Source: UBA4729 sp039931245
GTDB lineage: Bacteria > Patescibacteriota > Saccharimonadia > Saccharimonadales > UBA4665
Direction of reading: 5' to 3'
Assembly (NCBI GenBank): GCA_039931245.1
Contig: JBDTSH010000019.1
Coordinates: 1 to 64,000, forward strand
DNA length: 64,000 nt
Position numbers and translations under genes: made by a program. The notes beneath the pieces are model-generated. The model ran no database searches and was not told the DNA's origin. It saw only the letters and a list, made by a program, of their open reading frames with translations. Positions 17,564 through 25,388 of the stretch are shown here, piece by piece. Position 1 is the stretch's first letter; every line of letters begins with the position of its first letter.

Positions 17564-18649
17564 ATGAGTTCCCTCTCAATCGGTATCGTTGGTTTGCCTA
17601 ATGTGGGCAAATCCACTCTTTTTAACGCCCTGACTGGCAGCAATATTCTGGCTGCCAATTATCCGTTTGCCACGATCGAGCCCAATACCGGCATCGTTCC
17701 TGTGCCCGACCCCCGTTTAAGTCGGCTGGGTGAGCTCTACCATACCAAAAAAATAGTCCCGGCCACTACGACGTTTGTGGATATCGCCGGACTGGTAGCG
17801 GGGGCCAGTAAGGGCGAAGGTCTTGGCAACCAATTCTTGGCGCATATTCGCACCTGCCAGGCCATCGTGCAAGTCGTACGGGCATTTGATGACACCAATG
17901 TTATTCACGTCGACGATCGTCCCGATCCGCGCAAAGATATTGACGTCATCAACACCGAGTTAGTTTTAGCCGATCTGCAAACCGTTCAAAAAAGACTGCC
18001 CCGGCTCGAAAAAGAGGCCCGTATCAACCCCAAACTTAAAGCCAATGCCGCTACGCTCCAGCGCGTCCATGATCTGTTGGATGCCGGCACTCCCCTCTGG
18101 AGTCAGGCCGATATCGATCCCCTGCACATTGCCGACTTGCAGCTGCTGACCGCCAAGCCCATCATTTATTTATTCAATTTGGACGAAGCCGGTCTGGGCG
18201 ACAGCGCCCACCAATCACAGCTCCGTGAATTGGTCGCTCCCGCTCAATCACTGTTTGTCTGCGCCAAGCTCGAAAGCGAGCTCAAGGACCTCGATCCAGC
18301 TGACGCAGCCGAGCTACTCGAGAGTTATGGGCAGTCAGAATCCGGCCTTATTCAACTGATTCATGCCGCCTACAATACCCTCGGCCTCCAAAGCTATCTG
18401 ACGGCTGGCTTACCTGAAATTCGGGCTTGGACGATTCCAGCCGGAGCCACCGCCCCCCAAGCCGCCGGGGTAATTCACGGTGACTTTGAGCGGGGCTTTA
18501 TCGCCGCTGAAATCGTCGATTATGCTGATTTACTTGTCGCAGGTTCCCTGACGGCTGCCCGCAGCAGCGGCAAGGTGCGCACCGAAGGGAAATCCTACGT
18601 TATGCAGCCCAATGACGTTGTCGAATTCCGCTTTAACGTGTCTAAATAA
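17564..18649 (+). CDS. ychF: Obg-family ATPase/GTPase YchF
   Basis: 361 residues, the usual family length. G1 GLPNVGKSTLFNALTG at the N-terminus, NYPFATIEPN switch I, DIAGLVAGASKGEGLGNQFL (G3), and FNLDE in place of the canonical NKxD, as in YchF proteins that prefer ATP. A coiled-coil arm lies about 120-200, and a C-terminal TGS domain includes TIPAGATAPQAAGVIHGDFERGFIAAE. It is a ribosome-associated, stress-linked P-loop protein. Single gene, transcribed from a leaderless promoter. Confidence 0.95.
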   Translation: MSSLSIGIVGLPNVGKSTLFNALTGSNILAANYPFATIEPNTGIVPVPDPRLSRLGELYHTKKIVPATTTFVDIAGLVAGASKGEGLGNQFLAHIRTCQAIVQVVRAFDDTNVIHVDDRPDPRKDIDVINTELVLADLQTVQKRLPRLEKEARINPKLKANAATLQRVHDLLDAGTPLWSQADIDPLHIADLQLLTAKPIIYLFNLDEAGLGDSAHQSQLRELVAPAQSLFVCAKLESELKDLDPADAAELLESYGQSESGLIQLIHAAYNTLGLQSYLTAGLPEIRAWTIPAGATAPQAAGVIHGDFERGFIAAEIVDYADLLVAGSLTAARSSGKVRTEGKSYVMQPNDVVEFRFNVSK

Positions 18650-18662
18650 AATAATATCCGCG

Positions 18663-19727
18663 TTATTGCAGGCCGCCGCTCATAGGTAGACCTGGCACCG
18701 GAGATCCGCTGGGGGAAATTACCGATCGACGATCGACGCTCTGGCGCTGGGCGTACTTACGATTTCGCAGGACCATGGGTAATTTTGAATAAGCAATTCG
18801 GAAAGGATTAATTTCTATCCCGATGGAGCCTAGACTAGTCGGTAAATGATTTGAGACCGATTGTTGGGTGGACTTGGCGGCCGTGGCGATGACTTGGTAC
18901 TTCTTGAAAATCTCGTCGCGCCCGGCTTGGTACAATTCAGCCAGATCCCTGTCGGTTGGCCTCGAGGCCGGAGTTTGGTCAGGCGCCACAGTCACTAAGG
19001 CGGCTGGGAGATCCAATTTGTCTTCTTGACTAGCGGCGGCGGGGTATCCGTAAACTGGCTCGTCTACCTCCGTCAAAGTCGCCCCTTTCTGTAGTCCATA
19101 AGTCTTCAGCAAACTTTGAGAAAACAGATAATCGGAAATTTCCGGACTGGGCGGAATTGGACGGGCGGGAGTAGCTGCTTGTTGTGCGGGGAAAACGCTG
19201 GCGGCGGCTTTCGCTTCTTCCAATTGGCGGCGTAACTCCTCCTGGTGCTCATGTTGAGCCAGCAGATACGCCTGAAGTTGCTCATTAATTTTCTCAAGGT
19301 GCTGCTGTTGGGTTTGGCCTTGGTTCATGACCTCCTGTTTAGCTTCGGCCATGCGGTTTTGAATATGATCGATAAGTTTGCGGAGACGCTGCTGGTTATA
19401 GCTGGTAAAGCGCAGGCTTTTAATACCGGTGCTCACGGTAATATGGGCGCCCAAAAGTCGGTGGCTATAATCGATCTGGTTGATCATCTCAAACCGGACA
19501 TCTTCAACTGTCAGGTATTTTAAGGGCTTTTTATCGATGAGAAGTAGGCGAATATTGGTCGCACATAACAACGCAAAACCACCTTCGTAATAACCGTTAA
19601 CGCATTCAAATATTTCTTCATCAGGCATGAGAATATGCGGTAGCTCGGAAAGCTCGGTTCGGCCCCAAGCCCGCTGATTAAAGTGAATACTCTTCAGCTG
19701 TTTCTCGACGGACTTTAAGCTCACCAT
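18663..19727 (-). CDS. PH-domain (YokE-like) protein with coiled coil
   Basis: 354 residues. Residues about 25-125 look like a bacterial PH-like domain (LMPDEEIFECVNGYYEGGFALLCATNIRLLLIDKKP...FTSYNQQRLRKLIDHI). A Gln/Glu-rich coiled coil follows (about 125-175, QQHLEKINEQLQAYL), then a Pro/Ala-rich disordered region. No signal peptide or membrane helix. It could act as a membrane-surface or scaffolding protein; function unknown. The Shine-Dalgarno sequence AGGAG precedes the start. It is convergent with ychF. Confidence 0.75.
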   Translation of the reverse strand: MVSLKSVEKQLKSIHFNQRAWGRTELSELPHILMPDEEIFECVNGYYEGGFALLCATNIRLLLIDKKPLKYLTVEDVRFEMINQIDYSHRLLGAHITVSTGIKSLRFTSYNQQRLRKLIDHIQNRMAEAKQEVMNQGQTQQQHLEKINEQLQAYLLAQHEHQEELRRQLEEAKAAASVFPAQQAATPARPIPPSPEISDYLFSQSLLKTYGLQKGATLTEVDEPVYGYPAAASQEDKLDLPAALVTVAPDQTPASRPTDRDLAELYQAGRDEIFKKYQVIATAAKSTQQSVSNHLPTSLGSIGIEINPFRIAYSKLPMVLRNRKYAQRQSVDRRSVISPSGSPVPGLPMSGGLQ

Positions 19728-19895
19728 GGCTTGTTCTCCTGCTTAGTGTTACTAATAATATATTCTTATTTCGCCCGGCAAGTTGTGAGAATAATTACAG
19801 GAATTGTCCGAATCGGGTAATGCCGGTGCCGGCAATGGGCTAGCCAAACATTAAAAATGATGTAGAAACTACTGGACTTTTCCACAGATTGTCCG

Positions 19896-19901
19896 CATAA
19901 T
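19896..19901 (+). promoter_or_regulatory. -10 of Crp-like gene (leaderless)
   Basis: CATAAT, 6 nt before the ATG at 19908; no Shine-Dalgarno sequence. Confidence 0.6.
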
Positions 19902-19907
19902 CTTAGC

Positions 19908-20561
19908 ATGTTGGCTACCCTCAAACAGATGGCCGAGCTCGTGGATACCTTTCGAACTCAGGGCATTAGGCAAACGTATCAGAAAGGTGATTATATTATT
20001 CGGCCTGGCGAAGTACCGTCAGGTATTTTTTATATCTACGAAGGTCTGGTCAAAGCCTACAACATAACGAAATACAATGAAGAGAACCTCTTAATCATTC
20101 GTAAGCAAGATGAGTTTTTCCCTCTCATTTGGGCGATTACCGGTCAGGAACGCCAAGTTATCTATCAAGCGCTCGGTCCTACCGTTGTCTGGAAGATCAG
20201 CCGAGCGACATTTCTCGAACATATCAAAAATAAACCCGATGCCCTGGCTCCCCTCCTCGACATGTCGATTGAAATGTATCGGTTACACAGTGAGCGGATT
20301 TTTAATTTAGAGTACCGGACCGTTCGAGAACGTCTGATATCCTTCTTGCTGACCATGGCTGAGCGGTTTGGTCAGGAGACGCCCGAAGGTCTATTAATTG
20401 TGGCGCCACTTCGTCATCAAGATATTGCGAGTTCCGTCAATGCCACCCGCGAGACTACCAGCCGTGAGTTGTCGGCGCTCGAGCATAAGGGTTTGCTAAC
20501 GAACAAACAATCGTTGATTGTGCTCAGAGATATCACCGCCCTCAAGCGCTACCTCGAATAG
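19908..20561 (+). CDS. Crp/Fnr-family transcription regulator
   Basis: 217 residues. N-terminal cyclic-nucleotide-binding-type beta barrel (QKGDYIIRPGEVPSGIFYIYEGLVKAYNI), long dimerisation helix (YRLHSERIFNLEYRTVRERLISFLL), and C-terminal winged helix with the recognition region QDIASSVNATRETTSRELSALEHKGLL. There are no N-terminal cysteines for an Fnr-type iron-sulfur cluster, and the cAMP phosphate-binding signature RxS is not obvious, so the ligand is unknown. Its target genes cannot be read from this window. Confidence 0.9.
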   Translation: MLATLKQMAELVDTFRTQGIRQTYQKGDYIIRPGEVPSGIFYIYEGLVKAYNITKYNEENLLIIRKQDEFFPLIWAITGQERQVIYQALGPTVVWKISRATFLEHIKNKPDALAPLLDMSIEMYRLHSERIFNLEYRTVRERLISFLLTMAERFGQETPEGLLIVAPLRHQDIASSVNATRETTSRELSALEHKGLLTNKQSLIVLRDITALKRYLE

Positions 20562-20613
20562 CCTAGGCATCCAGCAGCGGACTAAAATGTCGGCGCGTCG
20601 TCAGCGTTCACCC

Positions 20614-21270
20614 CTACCTCCACTTAAGGATTATATTCTCGATCGTTTTGGCAATGGTGACATGGTCCGGGACGTCATGCTTGTCGTAATAATGGTCGGT
20701 TTCCATATAGTTCTCCACGACGCTCAGGCAATAGATTTCGTCAGCGGAGATGTGCATATAATCGACGGCCTTGACGCTGGCTAAGGGAGCCGCAATTATC
20801 AGCCGTTCATATTTAATCGGCTTCAAAAATTCGAGGGCCATCTCGAGCTCAAAACTCGATTGAAAACCATCGGATACTAAGATGATGTTATGGCCGCGCA
20901 ACAGCTGTCGGTTAATCAAACCTCCCCGGCCGAGCAACTCGTTTAGGTGGTGTAGTTTTTGAAATTTTTCCTGTTCGATAAACTGAAAATACTCACCAGA
21001 CATGTCATCTATCTCACCCTGGGAGAGCTGCTTGTTGAAAATGAAACGACCGTCTTGCATGATCGCGCCAATCGGTTCCGGTTCGCGGGGCAAGTTAATC
21101 GCTTCAGCTAAAAACATGGTAATAATACAATGGAGTTCGGCGGCAATCTGAGCGCCGACCATAACTCCCCCGTCGTTGAGCGCGACAACCGTACAGTTTT
21201 CGTAACGATATTTAGGAGCTAGTTGGCTTGCCAACATCCGCCCAGCCTGTAGGCGAGAAGCAAAATACAT
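20614..21270 (-). CDS. Phosphoribosyltransferase-like protein
   Basis: 218 residues with the start of a type I PRTase fold: FASRLQAGRMLASQL, then VVALNDGGVMVGAQIAAEL, as in stand-alone phosphoribosyltransferases. The PRPP-binding loop, normally VDDGxxTGxT, reads VSDGFQSSFELEMAL here: only one of the two acidic residues is kept and the TG/T part is gone. The enzyme may therefore be inactive or have changed substrate. Convergent with the Crp-like gene; predicted leaderless start. Confidence 0.7.
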   Translation of the reverse strand: MYFASRLQAGRMLASQLAPKYRYENCTVVALNDGGVMVGAQIAAELHCIITMFLAEAINLPREPEPIGAIMQDGRFIFNKQLSQGEIDDMSGEYFQFIEQEKFQKLHHLNELLGRGGLINRQLLRGHNIILVSDGFQSSFELEMALEFLKPIKYERLIIAAPLASVKAVDYMHISADEIYCLSVVENYMETDHYYDKHDVPDHVTIAKTIENIILKWR

Positions 21271-21276
21271 GTCAGC

Positions 21277-21282
21277 AGTTTA
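21277..21282 (-). promoter_or_regulatory. Extended -10 of PRTase-like gene (leaderless)
   Basis: TGG TAAACT, 6 nt before the ATG at 21270. Confidence 0.5.
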
Positions 21283-21308
21283 CCATTTCGCTATTGCTTT
21301 CCGAAGCA

Positions 21309-22043
21309 TTACCGCTTGGCAAGAGGGCTAGTTTTGAGCAAGTAGAACCGCTCCCGATTGCCTTTGGCACCCGCGACGGCCGAGTCAGCTTTGTCGATAA
21401 TTAGAAAGTGCTCACGGGCCCAGACTTCAAAACTTTTGAGGATCTCGCGGCGCATCGTATCGTTTTTGATCACGCCTTTATGTTTGAGAGAACTTTGTTC
21501 GGCTTCAAACTGCGGCTTAACCATCACCACAATCTGAGTTTGGAGCGTCACAAGCTTCACGATTTGGGGCAAAATTTCGCGTAGTGAGATAAATGATACG
21601 TCGGCCACGACAATATCAACCGGTCGGCTCAGCTGACTGACCGCCCGAATATCGGTCTGTTCGTGCAGTTCAATTCGCGGGTGACCTTGCAAGCTGGGGT
21701 GCAATTGATCTGTCCCAACCTCAACGGCGATAACGTAGTCGGCCCCGCGACGGAGGGCATAGTCCGTAAATCCGCCAGTACTACTGCCGACGTCGAGGAC
21801 TGTTTTATTATTAAAATCCAGTTTGAGAATTTCAGCCACACTGGCCAACTTTAAGGCGGCCCGACTGACGTATTGCTCCTCGACGCTGATTGTAATACGC
21901 ACGTCGTCACTAACCATAAAGCCGGGCTTGGTCATCACCCGGCCCTGCACTTGCACCTTACCGAGCTTCACGTAACTTTCGGCCTGCGAACGGCTTCTCA
22001 CCAGACCACGAACCACCAGAGACTGGTCGAGTCTTTGTTTCAA
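21309..22043 (-). CDS. tlyA: TlyA-family rRNA 2'-O-methyltransferase
   Basis: 244 residues: N-terminal S4 RNA-binding domain (RLDQSLVVRGLVRSRSQAESYVKLGKVQVQG), then an FtsJ-type methyltransferase with LDVGSSTGGFTDYAL (SAM loop), VVADVSFISLREILP and VMVKPQFE, supplying the Lys/Asp/Lys/Glu-type catalytic set. TlyA proteins methylate the ribose of rRNA (C1409 in 16S, C1920 in 23S in mycobacteria) and are often annotated as hemolysin. The start overlaps the previous gene by 4 nt, so it ends the efp operon. Confidence 0.9.
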   Translation of the reverse strand: MKQRLDQSLVVRGLVRSRSQAESYVKLGKVQVQGRVMTKPGFMVSDDVRITISVEEQYVSRAALKLASVAEILKLDFNNKTVLDVGSSTGGFTDYALRRGADYVIAVEVGTDQLHPSLQGHPRIELHEQTDIRAVSQLSRPVDIVVADVSFISLREILPQIVKLVTLQTQIVVMVKPQFEAEQSSLKHKGVIKNDTMRREILKSFEVWAREHFLIIDKADSAVAGAKGNRERFYLLKTSPLAKR

Positions 22044-22516
22044 AACGATCCCTGACCGTGTAGCGGGAGGTTGCGATGGATAATTTTTTGGCCGGCATCC
22101 TTACCGATGACCGACAGGGATCGCAGGACCAGTCGGTCACCGAGACTGTGCCTCGGTTGAGATGGTTTGACGCTCATATGAGGCGCATACCTATCACCGG
22201 CATAAGTGTCGTCATCGAGCGCAGCCGCTTCCCCAATTCTCCTCACGACGGCTTTGTGCAGGCCGACTAGTTGTTCTCTTGGCCCGAGCGTCCAGACGGG
22301 GATATCGTGATCAGGGCCGAACTCGTCAAGACCGCTTATACTGACTTCCAACGGTTTTACTTCAGCCGCCACAGCTGCAACGGCGCTAATCACTACACCT
22401 TTATCGCCGACCATCCAGGGTGTGACCGTCATATGTTGCGGCCAATTGGCTAGTGGCTGGCCCTCGGGCCATTGGTCCGTAAACGCCACCACCAAAAATC
22501 GTTCGGCGTCAGCCAT
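22040..22516 (-). CDS. 2H phosphoesterase (2'-5' RNA ligase-like)
   Basis: 158 residues with two HxT/S motifs at the spacing of the 2H superfamily: HMTVTP near residue 28 and PHMSV near residue 112. These provide the catalytic histidines for hydrolysing or ligating 2'-5' or cyclic phosphates in RNA. Position between efp and tlyA hints at RNA metabolism. It begins 2 nt after the efp stop and overlaps tlyA by 4 nt. Confidence 0.8.
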   Translation of the reverse strand: MADAERFLVVAFTDQWPEGQPLANWPQHMTVTPWMVGDKGVVISAVAAVAAEVKPLEVSISGLDEFGPDHDIPVWTLGPREQLVGLHKAVVRRIGEAAALDDDTYAGDRYAPHMSVKPSQPRHSLGDRLVLRSLSVIGKDAGQKIIHRNLPLHGQGSF

Positions 22517-22518
22517 AA

Positions 22519-23085
22519 CTACTCCTTGACGCGCTCGCGGTAGGCGCCGGTCGCGGTATCAATGGAGATTAAATCACCCACTTTTACAAACGCCGGTACC
22601 CGAGCGGTGATTCCTGTTTCCAGCGTCGCCTCTTTGGTAATCGACGAGCTGGTGTCGCCTTTGACGACGTCTTCAGTATAAGTGACTCGTAACGGCACAT
22701 TCTTAGGAAAATCAACACTGATCGCGTGGCCGTTAAAGAATTGTAGCTGCACGAGGTCGCCGTCTTTAATATAACCAGCCCCCTCACCGACGAGATCGGC
22801 GGAAACTTCGAATTGCGCGAATGTGACCTCGTTCATAAAGAAGAAAACACTGCCGTCATTGTACAAGTACTGGACGGTTTGGTTCGTCACATCGGCCCGA
22901 TCGAGCTGTTCATTTCCTTTAAAGGTCTTTTCGAGGACTTTGCCGTCGAGTAAACTTTTAATACGGACGTTGACGATTGAGCCACCCCGACCCATCACTT
23001 TTTGATTGTAATCAACCACGCGAAAAGGTTCGCCCTCCCATTGGAAAAGCGTACCTTTTTTGAGCTCGGTTATTGATAGCGCCAT
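22519..23085 (-). CDS. efp: Elongation factor P
   Basis: 188 residues, standard length. KOW-like domain I (ITELKKGTLFQWEGEPFRVVDYNQKV), then two OB domains (VPLRVTYTEDVVKGDTSSS; ending GDLISIDTATGAYRERVKE). EF-P binds next to the P site and rescues ribosomes stalled on polyproline, relevant here because several proteins have Pro-rich tails. The tip of the domain I loop reads VMGRGGS, so arginine stands where E. coli has the modified lysine. Strong AAGGAGG Shine-Dalgarno sequence. Confidence 0.95.
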   Translation of the reverse strand: MALSITELKKGTLFQWEGEPFRVVDYNQKVMGRGGSIVNVRIKSLLDGKVLEKTFKGNEQLDRADVTNQTVQYLYNDGSVFFFMNEVTFAQFEVSADLVGEGAGYIKDGDLVQLQFFNGHAISVDFPKNVPLRVTYTEDVVKGDTSSSITKEATLETGITARVPAFVKVGDLISIDTATGAYRERVKE

Positions 23086-23120
23086 AAATTAACCTCCTTA
23101 AGTCGGTCTGGAGCGGTGCC

Positions 23121-23324
23121 CTAGTTGCTAGCGACGAAGGGCAGCAGAGCCAAGTGACGGGCCCGCTTGATAGAAGTACTCAACCGGCGCTGTTGGCTTT
23201 CGGTGAGACCAGTTTTTTTGCGAGACTCGATCTGGCCGTACATGTTGACGTAGCGCTGGAGCGTTTTAAAATCTTTGTAGTCAAAATAGGCTACATCGGT
23301 TCGGTGTTTAAAAATCTTTGCCAT
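23121..23324 (-). CDS. rpsR: Ribosomal protein bS18
   Basis: 67 residues, the compact bS18 core: DVAYFDYKDFKTLQRYVN, GQIESRKKTGLTESQQRRLSTSIKRARHLALLPFV. No zinc-type cysteines. It follows ssb in the conserved rpsF-ssb-rpsR order. Confidence 0.96.
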   Translation of the reverse strand: MAKIFKHRTDVAYFDYKDFKTLQRYVNMYGQIESRKKTGLTESQQRRLSTSIKRARHLALLPFVASN

Positions 23325-23350
23325 GAGGGTAATTCCTTACTAAATTATCG

Positions 23351-23821
23351 TTAAAATGGGATGTCGTCGAGGTTGATGGGCTGATCACCGATATCTTCGA
23401 TGACCACATCATCTTTTTTCTTGGTCGGTTGTGTCGCCACCGGTTTACTTGGAGCTGCTTCACTGTCAGCAGCGGACTCGGCGCCGTCTTGGCGGCCATC
23501 GAGGAAGGTGACGTCATTGGCGAGGACTTCCACCTTACTGCGCTTCTGACCCTCCTGCTCCCAACTACGAGACTGCAGGCGGCCCTGGACGAGGCAGCGG
23601 CGACCTTTGCTCAAGTATTGGTTGACGCGCTCAGCCAGCGGCCCCCAGGCGACAATATCGATGTAGTCGGTCACTTCTTTCCATTCACCACTGGCATCCT
23701 TGTAGCTGCGGTTAAGCGCTAAACTAAAACTAGTGACGTTCTGTCCAGTCGGCGTTTGTCGTAGTTCTGGGTCGCGAGTTAAGTTCCCCATCAGAGTTAC
23801 TTGGTTGAGACTTCGTGCCAT
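23351..23821 (-). CDS. ssb: Single-stranded DNA-binding protein
   Basis: 156 residues: an OB fold (LNQVTLMGNLTRDPELRQTPTGQNVTSFSLALN...DYIDIVAWGPLAERVNQYLSKGRRCLVQGRLQSRSWE) followed by a disordered linker and the acidic tip DDIPF, which docks partner proteins. AAGGAGG Shine-Dalgarno sequence. It lies between the genes for ribosomal proteins S6 and S18, as in many bacteria. Confidence 0.96.
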   Translation of the reverse strand: MARSLNQVTLMGNLTRDPELRQTPTGQNVTSFSLALNRSYKDASGEWKEVTDYIDIVAWGPLAERVNQYLSKGRRCLVQGRLQSRSWEQEGQKRSKVEVLANDVTFLDGRQDGAESAADSEAAPSKPVATQPTKKKDDVVIEDIGDQPINLDDIPF

Positions 23822-23939
23822 GATTGATTCCTCCTTATAAGACCTATGTCTTTTGTTAATATATGTACCCTACGCTTTTGGTTTAGCCATCGTCAAGCGT
23901 GAGCCCGTTCAAACAGTGCGGGACTTCACGAATAGTTAA

Positions 23940-24323
23940 CTATTCTTCGGCGTCTTCTTTGTCGTCGTCACCGCGGTCCCCGCGCCGTGATGCTTGCTCA
24001 ACCTTGAGGGCTTTGGCAGCCTCCGCCTTGGCAATGGCCTTGAGGTCGGGCCGTGTAATCAGAAAACGAATCACTTCGTCGGTGATGTTGAGAGTACTTT
24101 CAACTTTTGCAACGCTTTCACCGGGCAAATTGACCGTGTAAAAAACGTAGACGGCGTGTTCGTTGCCCTTAATAACGTAGTTGAGCTTGCGCTTGCCCCA
24201 GTTATCGGTAGCGGTGATTTCTCCCCCGTTATCGGTGACAATTTTGGTGATTCGATCTTCAGCCTTACTGAGGTCGACTTCGAGATCGGGGTGGTACAAT
24301 ACGGCAATTTCGTATTGATTCAT
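23940..24323 (-). CDS. rpsF: Ribosomal protein bS6
   Basis: 127 residues: the bS6 core (YEIAVLYHPDLEVDLSKAEDRITKIV, then DNWGKRKLNYVIKGNEHAVYVFYTVN) plus a charged C-terminal tail (RRGDRGDDDKEDAEE). First gene of the rpsF-ssb-rpsR unit, with an AAGGAAGG Shine-Dalgarno sequence and a leader of about 65 nt. Confidence 0.96.
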   Translation of the reverse strand: MNQYEIAVLYHPDLEVDLSKAEDRITKIVTDNGGEITATDNWGKRKLNYVIKGNEHAVYVFYTVNLPGESVAKVESTLNITDEVIRFLITRPDLKAIAKAEAAKALKVEQASRRGDRGDDDKEDAEE

Positions 24324-24394
24324 GCGTAATCCTTCCTTCGGTTAAAGCTTGCGTGCACTGTAGTTGGCCGCAAACTGAAGTTGATAGTGACCTT

Positions 24395-24423
24395 ACTATA
24401 CGCTATCCACCCCTGTTAGTCAA
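24395..24423 (-). promoter_or_regulatory. Promoter of rpsF-ssb-rpsR operon
   Basis: On the minus strand TTGACT (24418-24423), 17-nt spacer, TATAGT (24395-24400): one of the few consensus-like two-box promoters here. The leader to the rpsF ATG can form a short TTGCG/CGCAA stem (around 24347-24373) and contains CCG downstream, which could be a site for S6:S18 autoregulation; that part is inference. Confidence 0.75.
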
Positions 24424-24436
24424 CTTGGGTTCTGAG

Positions 24437-25165
24437 CTAGGCTGCTAAGCGTTCCTCGAGACGCTTGCATAAAAGGCGCATACTATTACGCTTAGCTAGT
24501 CGCCCGAGCACAAACCGATCGGCCGTCTGGGCGAAATAGCGCGGCAATAGTTCAGCCCGATAAGCTTGCGAATATGTCGGGCTGATCGGCTCAATGGCGC
24601 TGCGAACAGCATACGTTAGAAACGTCCTGCCGATCTGCTGGCGACGACTTTCATCGGCCGTCGTCAGGAACTCATCGATCGTTGCATTCTCAAAGTATGA
24701 AAAATCCTGACTAAATGTGATTTCCTGCAAATAGGCTTGGACACTCGAAAAGCGCTCGACACGAATCTTGCCTTTGTTCCATAGCGCCGCTCTGACTTGC
24801 TTGCTGAGCGGGACAAGTACAGCGTGGTGTTGCGGCGTGAATGATATGGCCCGATCGGGCACATAGCCGGCGGCGGCCAAGACAATTGGGCGAAGCCGTT
24901 CGGCGTCGTTTTGGGGCAGTGGCGGCCCGTCAAAGTTGTCCCGATGGTAATCAAGGTTGTGCGTGTCGAAATTCGCCATCTGTACGCGGGAGCCCCGCAG
25001 CGCCAGGCCGCCAACCGAATCGTGCAATAGCGGATCGAGGCGAGAGTGCCACGAGTGATGGTCGTTTGGTTTATAGCGGCTGGGGCGTTCGGCCATATAC
25101 TGCGGGGCAAGTGGCAACGGTATGCCGGAAAATTCGTCGATCGGCGTCACTCGTTCAGGCGGCAT
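24437..25165 (-). CDS. Conserved-looking hypothetical protein
   Basis: About 242 residues from ATG at 25163-25165; a TTG nine codons upstream overlaps a hairpin and is less likely. Soluble, no signal peptide. It has an Arg/His-rich N-terminal half (YKPNDHHSWHSRLDPLLHD, THNLDYHRDNFDGPPLP) and an alpha-helical C-terminal half ending LLCKRLEERLAA. Several histidines and aspartates cluster (HHxxWH, HNxDYHRDNFDGP), which might bind metal, but I recognise no family. Confidence 0.65.
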   Translation of the reverse strand: MPPERVTPIDEFSGIPLPLAPQYMAERPSRYKPNDHHSWHSRLDPLLHDSVGGLALRGSRVQMANFDTHNLDYHRDNFDGPPLPQNDAERLRPIVLAAAGYVPDRAISFTPQHHAVLVPLSKQVRAALWNKGKIRVERFSSVQAYLQEITFSQDFSYFENATIDEFLTTADESRRQQIGRTFLTYAVRSAIEPISPTYSQAYRAELLPRYFAQTADRFVLGRLAKRNSMRLLCKRLEERLAA

Positions 25166-25189
25166 GAGCCGCCCGGCTGGCGTTAAAGA

Positions 25190-25217
25190 CAAACTCCTGC
25201 CGAAAGACAGGAGTTTG
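25190..25217 (-). terminator. Terminator-like hairpin upstream of the hypothetical gene
   Basis: Perfect 10-bp stem CAAACTCCTG / CAGGAGTTTG with an 8-nt loop. On the plus strand it is followed by TAATTTT, on the minus strand by TCTTTAA. It closes the 120-nt stretch between ftsK and the hypothetical gene. Confidence 0.6.
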
Positions 25218-25222
25218 TAATT

Positions 25223-25306
25223 TTAGGGTGTCGATGGCGCCGATTTGGCAGCACGACGGCCTGAGGTATCTCCCCGGTCGCTGTACCATTTCGCACCTCG
25301 CTTCAT
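25223..25306 (-). CDS. Possible 27-residue basic peptide gene
   Basis: Minus-strand ORF MKRGAKWYSDRGDTSGRRA.. (27 residues, very basic), followed immediately by the hairpin at 25190-25217 and preceded by AAGAGGA, though that lies too close to the ATG for ideal initiation. It sits alone between two terminators. It could be a genuine small protein or the body of a small RNA; not recognised. Confidence 0.3.
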   Translation of the reverse strand: MKRGAKWYSDRGDTSGRRAAKSAPSTP

Positions 25307-25335
25307 TCCTCTTATGTTTGTTCTATGCTCATAAT

Positions 25336-25368
25336 AAAAACTCCCCGCCAAATTTGCAAGGAGTTTTT
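25336..25368 (-). terminator. Terminator after ftsK
   Basis: Nine-bp stem AAAAACTCC / GGAGTTTTT around a 15-nt loop, ending in a T run on the minus strand, 20 nt downstream of the ftsK stop. Confidence 0.75.
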
Positions 25369-25388
25369 ATAAACTTTTTAAAAAAATT

